DNA of 41,481 bases from Francisellaceae bacterium (lineage in GTDB: Bacteria > Pseudomonadota > Gammaproteobacteria > UBA6186 > Azoamicaceae), in NCBI GenBank assembly GCA_028293705.1, contig JAQGOH010000035.1:1-41481 (forward strand), in the 5' to 3' direction. The notes under the pieces are model-generated. The model was not told where the DNA came from. It was given only the letters and a program-made list of their open reading frames with translations, and did not search any database. The translations under genes and the position numbers were made by a program. Positions 36,262 to 41,481 of the stretch are shown here, one piece after another; positions within the stretch are counted from its first letter, which is position 1; each line of letters begins with the position of its first letter.

Positions 36262-36981
36262 ATGAAACATGAATTAGATAAACAACTAACTGAAAAACCA
36301 TTATTAAAAAGAACTATACGTAGTTTTATGCGTCGCAAAGGGCGCTATTCTGGTTTAGTAGAAAAAGCTTTTGCAGGGTATTGGCCTTTACATGGCATTG
36401 ATTTAAGTGCTGAAAGCAATTTTGTAAATTCCTCGCCTTTTTTTAAGTCCGATATTCCTCTTATTATTGAAATAGGCTTTGGTAATGGTTATTCCCTAAG
36501 TCATTATGCTCAAAATAACTTAGATACGAATTTTATTGGTATAGAAGTATATAGAACAGGGGTGGGTCAATTATTAACACAAATTGAAGACTTTAAGCTC
36601 AGTAATCTTAAAGTCATTTTTGCTGATGCAGTTGAAGTTCTTAAAAAAGATATCCCCGATAAAAGTCTCGATGCTATTCATCTATTGTTTCCAGATCCAT
36701 GGCCTAAGGCACGTCATCATAAAAGACGTCTTGTTAGTAAGCATTTTATTGAGTTGATGTCTGAAAAATTAAAAGATAGTGGTCTTTTTTTTATGGTTAC
36801 AGATTGGGAACCTTATGCCTATTGGTCGTTAGAATTATTAAGCCAAAACCCTAAATTTGTTAATTTATCGATGGATAAAAAATTTGTTAAACAATTTTTA
36901 AATCGTTCCATGACCAAATTTGAGCAAAGAGGGGAGCGCTTAGGACATGAAATTTTTGAATTGGCATTTAAAAAATTATAA
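36262..36981 (+). CDS. trmB: tRNA (guanine-N7-)-methyltransferase
   Basis: A 239-residue SAM-dependent enzyme forming m7G46 in tRNA. The SAM motif IEIGFGNGYSL (about 69-79), GIEVYRTGVGQLL, and the family hallmark LLFPDPWPKARHHKRRLV (about 141-158, catalytic Asp) are present, as is the C-terminal TKFEQRGERLGH. The N-terminal LKRTIRSFMRRKGR is basic and typical. A single gene transcribed away from the asmA-mutY-yggX operon. Confidence 0.96.
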   Translation: MKHELDKQLTEKPLLKRTIRSFMRRKGRYSGLVEKAFAGYWPLHGIDLSAESNFVNSSPFFKSDIPLIIEIGFGNGYSLSHYAQNNLDTNFIGIEVYRTGVGQLLTQIEDFKLSNLKVIFADAVEVLKKDIPDKSLDAIHLLFPDPWPKARHHKRRLVSKHFIELMSEKLKDSGLFFMVTDWEPYAYWSLELLSQNPKFVNLSMDKKFVKQFLNRSMTKFEQRGERLGHEIFELAFKKL

Positions 36982-37117
36982 TTAACCTACTAACGTCAGT
37001 TCGACCTAAGATAGATTAAAAACATGGAGCTAAAGATTGGACTTATAAATTAACTTATAGATATTTGAAAAGACCACCTATCAAGTTATATAATTAACTA
37101 TCATGCGCAAGCTTAAT

Positions 37118-37588
37118 TTAAGAAGTAAATATTAAATTCAGCTCATGCTTTAACAACATTTCTAGCTGAGTTATTAACTCTTTTTCTGAATAATGAGTGT
37201 AATCTTTTGGAAGATGAAATTTAATCATACTTTGAACTTCTTGGGGGGCATTTGTATTAATAAGACCATAAAAATGTGGTTCAGCGATAATAATAATACC
37301 TTTATAATGGCTATTTATTCTTCCATTTTCCAGTTCAAGGTTAATTTGTTTAGCAAAATCCATGCGCTGTAAGTATTTATGACTTAAAGGCTCTTCAAAC
37401 GCACCTCTAATTGTCGTTTTGGCTTTATGGAAATGACCTGGTCGATCAGTATCTAATTCTCTTTCTTTAAGCTTACTTTCCGGGTGATCAATTTTTTTAA
37501 TTAAATTAAAATGGCGATTTTTTTCAGATACTGAATAAAAAGAGGCTGAACTGGCATTTGCTAAGAGAACCCACACCGCTTCATTCAT
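37118..37588 (-). CDS. Host attachment family protein (PF10116 type)
   Basis: A 156-residue protein matching the family named for a role in Agrobacterium attachment to plant cells. The family shape is visible: N-terminal WVLLANASSASFYSV, the conserved HPESKLKERELDTDRPG, FAKQINLELENG, and the central IIIIAEPHFYG. The fold is related to release factor eRF1-like (Rossmann-type) domains, and the molecular role is not settled. No signal peptide. It lies at the border of a small accessory patch with transposase remnants. AGG lies seven bases before the start. Confidence 0.85.
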   Translation of the reverse strand: MNEAVWVLLANASSASFYSVSEKNRHFNLIKKIDHPESKLKERELDTDRPGHFHKAKTTIRGAFEEPLSHKYLQRMDFAKQINLELENGRINSHYKGIIIIAEPHFYGLINTNAPQEVQSMIKFHLPKDYTHYSEKELITQLEMLLKHELNLIFTS

Positions 37589-37711
37589 TTATAAACCTAT
37601 TTAATTTGACTCTTTAATAAAATTTTATACTAAAAGAAGGTAAATATCAAAAAAGAATTAGTTACAAAAAATAAGAAATAATAGTGGTTAATACTGATAT
37701 TAGAACATTAA

Positions 37712-37937
37712 TCTCGCCTACCTAAAGAAAGGCCTCCCATGCTCGGATTTAAATCTTTTAACTCAGCTGTTGCAACACTTGATGGCATCTAATTACATCA
37801 TATGATTAAAAAAGAACAGATGATAAATCCTAAAAACAAAACGGTATTTGAGCAATTTTATCCTTTAGCGGTATAAACTCGTCCAAGATAATTGCGTCTT
37901 TAAAATTATTTTTTATTAAAAAGTTTGCGACGGAACC
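37712..37937 (+). mobile_element. Right-end remnant of an IS6-family (IS240-type) insertion sequence
   Basis: The forward frame encodes the C terminus of an IS6-type transposase: PMLGFKSFNSAVATLDGI, then a TAA (37790-37792) where the family has Glu, then LHHMIKKEQMINPKN and VFEQFYPLAV with a final stop at 37874-37876. The right terminal inverted repeat follows: read from the reverse strand at 37937 it is GGTTCCGTCGCAAAC, like the GGTTCTGTTGCAAA ends of the family. The left end and most of the transposase gene are missing, and an in-frame stop lies at 37709-37711. The element is dead. Confidence 0.75.
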
Positions 37938-38110
37938 GGCTTTTGGCCTTTTGGATTGATCCTCAAGCCCATCCAAGCCTAATTCTTGATAATGGTTAAC
38001 CCATTTCGCAGAGTAGGGCGTGAAATACCACAATGCGCACAAACTAAGCCTGCAATTTTTCTGCCTAACGATGAAAAAGAACTTGCAAATAGGAATGGTC
38101 CATATATGAG
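37938..38110 (-). pseudogene. Frameshifted N-terminal remnant of an IS481-like transposase
   Basis: On the reverse strand one frame reads RKIAGLVCAHCGISRPTLR, and the next frame continues KWVNHYQELGLDGLEDQSK then RPKA. Together they form the helix-turn-helix start typical of IS481-like transposases. One base (an A) is missing near 38005. The gene is cut at 37938, exactly where the IS6 inverted repeat begins, so the IS6 element inserted into it. The open frame 37830-38042 is a chimera of this remnant and antisense IS6 sequence, not a gene. Confidence 0.7.
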
Positions 38111-38121
38111 GTTACTAATTA

Positions 38122-38343
38122 TTAATTGATTTTAGATAAAATAAAAGGCAAAGCGCATAAGAATAGTCCTATTATAATAAGCCATGTAATTTGACTGATA
38201 AAATAAGGGTAAATCATCAAAGCAATACCCGCTATCAAAAAATAAGAATTTTGTTTTTTTCCATAGGAATAATAACCCATCCCAATAATCCCAAAAATGA
38301 TTGAAAGTACTATATTGGTTAAATCGAAGTTTAAATCTAACAT
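38122..38343 (-). CDS. Small conserved membrane protein
   Basis: A 73-residue protein that is almost entirely hydrophobic, with three probable helices (about residues 7-25, 31-48 and 50-68). The pattern IIGMGYYSYGKKQNSYF and GIALMIYPYF resembles a small conserved gammaproteobacterial family sometimes labelled 'amino acid transport protein' without evidence. AAAGGT lies upstream of the ATG. Function unknown. Confidence 0.65.
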   Translation of the reverse strand: MLDLNFDLTNIVLSIIFGIIGMGYYSYGKKQNSYFLIAGIALMIYPYFISQITWLIIIGLFLCALPFILSKIN

Positions 38344-38411
38344 TTAAGTACCTTTTATGAAATTTAGTTATTATTAAATATAGTTAATAATAACTAAAAG
38401 ATCCACTGAGT

Positions 38412-38663
38412 TCATTGGTGACTTATCCTATTAAATTGGGTAATGGCATGCTGATAATCCTGACTTAAATTTTCTATAAAATATTCTTTTTCTAAAATAG
38501 TCTTTTCCGCCTTACCTAATCTTTTTTCTAAATATTCAATCGTATTTTGTAAGGTTTGTACCTTTGCAATGAGGGTAAAATAAGATTTATAATCGATAGT
38601 AAAATTTTTATAATGAAGATAGATAGCCGTCTGTGCAGGATTATATATGTTATGCTCTAACAT
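38412..38663 (-). CDS. Small coiled-coil hypothetical protein
   Basis: Not recognised. An 83-residue protein. The N-terminal half is Tyr-rich (MLEHNIYNPAQTAIYLHYKN) and the second half (about 38-72) is a likely coiled coil (LQNTIEYLEKRLGKAEKTIL). A near-perfect SD, AAGGAG, six bases before the ATG supports translation. It diverges from the UmuD-like gene across a 100-base gap. Confidence 0.6.
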   Translation of the reverse strand: MLEHNIYNPAQTAIYLHYKNFTIDYKSYFTLIAKVQTLQNTIEYLEKRLGKAEKTILEKEYFIENLSQDYQHAITQFNRISHQ

Positions 38664-38735
38664 TCTGTACTCCTTATTATATAGCTTTAGGAATTAAAGT
38701 TGGGATGATTGTTAAATTATCACCCTGGTTTGATT

Positions 38736-38746
38736 ATTGTAACAAT
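38736..38746. promoter_or_regulatory. Palindrome upstream of the UmuD-like gene
   Basis: The perfect inverted repeat ATTGT-A-ACAAT lies 17 bases before the UmuD-like start, between it and the divergent small gene. It could be an operator. It is not the E. coli LexA box (CTGT-N8-ACAG). Confidence 0.3.
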
Positions 38747-38763
38747 TTTCAAGAGAGAGAGCA

Positions 38764-39354
38764 ATGCATAAAAAAGTTTCCCATGGGGGAATAAGGCCTG
38801 GAGCCGGTAGACCTAAAAATACTGGTCGCTTTGGTGAACCGACTAAATTAATGAGGGTTCCTTATAGTCGAGTTAAAGACATAAAAGCCTGGTTAACTCA
38901 TCAATATTCAAGTTTAGAAAAAAATGATGAGGAAGCTTATCATAATGATATAAATGTTAATGCGAGCTTAAAATCTATCCCCTTATTTTCCTCTCATATT
39001 TCTGCGGGTTTTCCCTCACAGGGTGATGATTATATTGATAAAAGAATTGACCTGAATGAATTTTTAGTTAAAGAGCCCACATCCACATTTTTGATTAGGG
39101 TGGAAGGTACCTCTATGATTAATGCTGGTATTTATGAAAATGATCTATTAGTGGTTGATAAATCTCTCGAAGCAAAAAGTGGAAAGATCATCATTGCAGT
39201 GCTTAACGGTGAATTTACGGTTAAGCGATTAAAAATAAAAAAAAAAGAAATGTGGCTAATCCCCGAAAATGATTCATTTGAAGCAATTAAAGTCAGTAAT
39301 GATATGGAGTTTCATATTTGGGGCGTGGTAACTAATGTGATACATAAGGTTTAA
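38764..39354 (+). CDS. umuD: UmuD-like S24 family autoprotease
   Basis: A 196-residue LexA/UmuD-type serine protease. The N terminus has a basic motif GGIRPGAGRPKNTGRFGEP (residues 8-26). The cleavage site is Ala81-Gly82 in HISAGFPSQ, the catalytic serine is Ser117 in VEGTSM and the lysine is Lys154 in FTVKRLK. The Gly-Ser and Ser-Lys spacings (35 and 37) equal those of E. coli UmuD, so RecA-stimulated self-cleavage is expected. No umuC gene is adjacent, so it is an orphan. It may process to a UmuD'-like polymerase subunit or act as a regulator. Purine-rich GAGAGAG precedes the ATG. Confidence 0.88.
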   Translation: MHKKVSHGGIRPGAGRPKNTGRFGEPTKLMRVPYSRVKDIKAWLTHQYSSLEKNDEEAYHNDINVNASLKSIPLFSSHISAGFPSQGDDYIDKRIDLNEFLVKEPTSTFLIRVEGTSMINAGIYENDLLVVDKSLEAKSGKIIIAVLNGEFTVKRLKIKKKEMWLIPENDSFEAIKVSNDMEFHIWGVVTNVIHKV

Positions 39355-39376
39355 AAAACGTTTTATATTAATAAAA

Positions 39377-40525
39377 TTAGTCTAAAAATAATAATTGTAA
39401 CTCGTTTAAAAATCGTTTACCTCTTAGAGTTGGTTTTATTTTATTATTTAAGAGAGTAAGGAGTCCTTTTTCTTGAGCTCGTTTTAAAGGATTAGCAATT
39501 TTATTAAAGGCTTGATAAGTTCTTTCCTCAAATAATTGTATATTAAATCCTTCTTGTAATCGTAAAGCATTCAACATAAATTCAAAAATAATATCTTTAG
39601 TTTCTACTGTTTTTTTATTGCTTAAAAAATCAGGAGATTCTTGCATATAGCTATTAGGAAATTTAGTTTTTACCGTTCTTATTATCTCACGAGGGGAAAG
39701 AGTTATTTTTCCATGAGCACCTGCTCCAATTCCTATATAATCTCCATATTCCCAATAATTAACATTATGTTTGCAGCGATAATTGGATTTGGCAAAATTA
39801 GAAGTTTCATAATGTTCAAACTGTGTTTTTAATAATGCTTCACCTTCATTCATCATCTCCCATATTAAATCCTCAGTAGGAAGTTTTGGTGGTTTATAAA
39901 AAAAAGGCGTTTGAGGCTCTAAGCTTAAATTATACCAGGATAAATGCGGAGGAGAAAATGTTAAGGCTGTACTTAAATCATAAAGACAATTATCAATAGT
40001 TTGATGGGGTAAACCGTACATGAGATCGATATTAAATTGTTCTATACCAGCACTTTTCAAATTTTCTATTGCTTTGAAAACCTGGGTGTCATTATGAATA
40101 CGTCCAAGACTTAAGAGCTTATCATTTTGAAAACTTTGTACGCCTAATGAGATTCGGTTAATGCCGGCTGCTTTATAATCAGCAAAATTTTTAAATTCTA
40201 AAGTGCCCGGATTAGACTCCATCGTAATTTCTGTAGTATTAAGATCAAAGTTATTTAATTTATAAATAGCCTCTAACAAAGTATTAATACTATTTGGGTT
40301 AAACAAACTAGGAGTTCCCCCTCCTAGAAAAATACTGGTTATTTTACGATTTAGAATATATACAGAATCTTTTTTAAAATCATTTATTAAAGCTTGAATG
40401 TATTCTGCTTCTGGAAGCTCATTTTTTTTTTGGTGAGAATTAAAGTCACAGTAAGGACATTTTTTAACGCACCAAGGAATATGAATATATAAACTTAAGG
40501 GAGGGGGGGTATTAATTATATTCAT
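39377..40525 (-). CDS. hemW: HemW, radical SAM haem chaperone
   Basis: A 382-residue radical SAM protein related to HemN. The cluster motif is C19-x3-C23-x2-C26 (IPWCVKKCPYCDFNSH); the fourth cysteine typical of coproporphyrinogen dehydrogenase HemN is replaced by Phe, as in HemW. Other conserved parts are FLGGGTPSLF (about 66-75), EITMESNPGTLE, GINRISLGVQSFQ and FNIDLMYGLPHQT, and a C-terminal HemN-like domain. HemW binds haem and is thought to deliver it to respiratory enzymes. Its start overlaps the end of rdgB by 14 bases. Confidence 0.95.
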   Translation of the reverse strand: MNIINTPPPLSLYIHIPWCVKKCPYCDFNSHQKKNELPEAEYIQALINDFKKDSVYILNRKITSIFLGGGTPSLFNPNSINTLLEAIYKLNNFDLNTTEITMESNPGTLEFKNFADYKAAGINRISLGVQSFQNDKLLSLGRIHNDTQVFKAIENLKSAGIEQFNIDLMYGLPHQTIDNCLYDLSTALTFSPPHLSWYNLSLEPQTPFFYKPPKLPTEDLIWEMMNEGEALLKTQFEHYETSNFAKSNYRCKHNVNYWEYGDYIGIGAGAHGKITLSPREIIRTVKTKFPNSYMQESPDFLSNKKTVETKDIIFEFMLNALRLQEGFNIQLFEERTYQAFNKIANPLKRAQEKGLLTLLNNKIKPTLRGKRFLNELQLLFLD

Positions 40526-41108
40526 TTAATATTTGTTTGAGCTGCAATAAGGCCTTAGCACGGTGAGAAATTTTATTTTTTATAATTAATGAAAGTTCTG
40601 CCATCGTACAACCATGCAAAGGAAGATAAAAAAGAGGATCATAACCAAATCCTCCCGCTCCCTGAGGGGTATCTAAGATTTCCCCATAACATTTCCCTTG
40701 TATAATTACAGGTGTTGGATCATCAAAAGTTTTAAGTAAAACGATAACGCAATAATAAAAAGCTGGAACTCGGTTGACATTTTTTGTTTGAAGTGTACTT
40801 GTTAATTTATTAATGTTATCCCAAGCGCTTGCAAATTTACCCGCATAACGCGCGGAATATAAACCGGGGGCATTATCAAGAGTAGGAATAATTAATCCAG
40901 AATCATCTGCAATACTTGGCATTTGGGTAAGTTTTGCTACCTCTCTTGCCTTAAGCAAGGCATTTTCTACAAAGCTTAAGCCGGTTTCTTCTGGAATCGC
41001 TAAATTTAACTCTTTAGCATTGAGAAATTCAATGGAGAATTCTTGAAAAAAGTTTTCAATCTCCTTAATTTTTCCTGCATTATGGGTGGCCAATACTATT
41101 TTTTTCAT
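40512..41108 (-). CDS. rdgB: dITP/XTP pyrophosphatase (RdgB/HAM1)
   Basis: A 198-residue house-cleaning nucleotidase that hydrolyses dITP, ITP and XTP to monophosphates. Motifs: MKKIVLATHNAGKIKEI (substrate loop, residues 1-17), IADDSGLIIP with the catalytic Asp, GLYSARYAG and GFGYDPLFYLP. The start at 41108 matches the family; an in-frame TTG eight codons earlier would overlap yggT and is not needed. It lies one base after yggT and overlaps hemW, as in the yggT-rdgB-hemW operons of gammaproteobacteria. Confidence 0.95.
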   Translation of the reverse strand: MKKIVLATHNAGKIKEIENFFQEFSIEFLNAKELNLAIPEETGLSFVENALLKAREVAKLTQMPSIADDSGLIIPTLDNAPGLYSARYAGKFASAWDNINKLTSTLQTKNVNRVPAFYYCVIVLLKTFDDPTPVIIQGKCYGEILDTPQGAGGFGYDPLFYLPLHGCTMAELSLIIKNKISHRAKALLQLKQILNEYN

Positions 41109-41109
41109 A

Positions 41110-41481
41110 TCAAATAAATTTATGCGCCTCAAGACTTAAAGGACCGACTAAAATAATATTTAATAATTGTAAGCCGAGCATAACAATAATAGGAGAAACA
41201 TCAATTCCACCCATGGGGGGAATAAGTCGTCTAGCCGGTTGTATAAGCGGATCGGTAATCTTAGAAAAAGTTTGAGTTAATAAATTCGTTTGAATGGAAT
41301 TAGGATTAGTCCATTTTAATACTACGTTTATTAAAATGGCATAAAACAATAAATTAATTACCTGACTAAATAGTCCAGAAAGAATTAATAGACTTAAGCC
41401 AAGAAATTTTGGTGAAGTACCGGTACTGATAAATACTTTAAGAAAAGCCTCAATGCCAATTAAAACGAATATTAGAATCAG
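41110..41481 (-). CDS. yggT: YggT family membrane protein (5' end outside window)
   Basis: The frame is open to the right edge, so the N terminus is missing; 123 residues are visible. A hydrophobic helix at the edge, LLILSGLFSQVINLLFYAIL, a loop with LIPPMGGIDVSPIIVML (the second YGGT-domain hallmark), and a final helix ending GPLSLEAHKFI are seen. The family has two such modules and about 180-190 residues, so roughly the first third lies beyond the window. Role unclear; implicated in osmotic or division functions in different bacteria. Confidence 0.92.
   Translation of the reverse strand: MILIFVLIGIEAFLKVFISTGTSPKFLGLSLLILSGLFSQVINLLFYAILINVVLKWTNPNSIQTNLLTQTFSKITDPLIQPARRLIPPMGGIDVSPIIVMLGLQLLNIILVGPLSLEAHKFI

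Noticed and set aside
37830-38042. A 70-residue ORF on the reverse strand as a real gene
   Set aside because: Its N-terminal half is a frameshifted transposase and its C-terminal half is antisense to an IS6 end, including the inverted repeat.

Overview
The window is an AT-rich bacterial chromosome segment. Most of it is core gammaproteobacterial gene content: type IV pilus pilMNOPQ, the pair gmk and rpoZ ahead of spoT, rpmB-rpmG, dut-algC, the znu zinc transporter, mutY-yggX and yggT-rdgB-hemW. Between the core genes lie a few features typical of host-associated Legionellales (Legionella, Coxiella and Rickettsiella relatives): a protein ending in a eukaryotic-type CaaX box, a GALA-like leucine-rich-repeat protein, a long coiled-coil protein, a TraT lipoprotein and a 'host attachment' family protein. 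The placement in Legionellales is inference from this mix, not a sequence search.

Layout. 1-1005: a frameshifted gene fragment at the left edge and a divergent, promoter-equipped gene whose product ends in CSIM. 1007-10004: penicillin-binding protein 1A (reverse), the pilMNOPQ operon, hemE and a YfhL-type ferredoxin. 10059-14529 (reverse): a coiled-coil protein and a three-gene Gld-type ABC exporter. 14650-17102: a fatty acid desaturase, a TauE/SafE permease and its DUF1634 partner. 17150-27993: ribosomal proteins L33/L28, TraT, dut, algC, a small unknown gene, rph, rarA, xthA, gmk, rpoZ, spoT, ubiA and a small ORF. 28203-30005: the LRR gene and a decayed copy of its 3' end. 30006-32559: znuA diverging from znuCB around a candidate Zur box. 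32605-36981: tRNA-Phe, yggX, mutY, an AsmA-like gene and trmB. 37118-38663: an accessory patch with the host-attachment-family gene, two nested transposase remnants and two small genes. 38764-41481: an orphan UmuD-like protease gene and the hemW-rdgB-yggT operon, running off the right edge.

Functional themes are cell envelope and surface (PBP1A, pilus, AsmA, TraT, desaturase, Gld-type ABC), nucleotide hygiene and DNA repair (dut, rdgB, mutY, xthA, rarA, the UmuD-like protein), stringent response (spoT), zinc uptake, and haem/quinone synthesis (hemE, hemW, ubiA). No complete mobile element, CRISPR array or phage is visible. The strongest leads for new biology are the CaaX protein, the LRR locus with its decayed duplicate, the hendecad-repeat coiled-coil protein, and the two-layer insertion-sequence scar that creates a false ORF.
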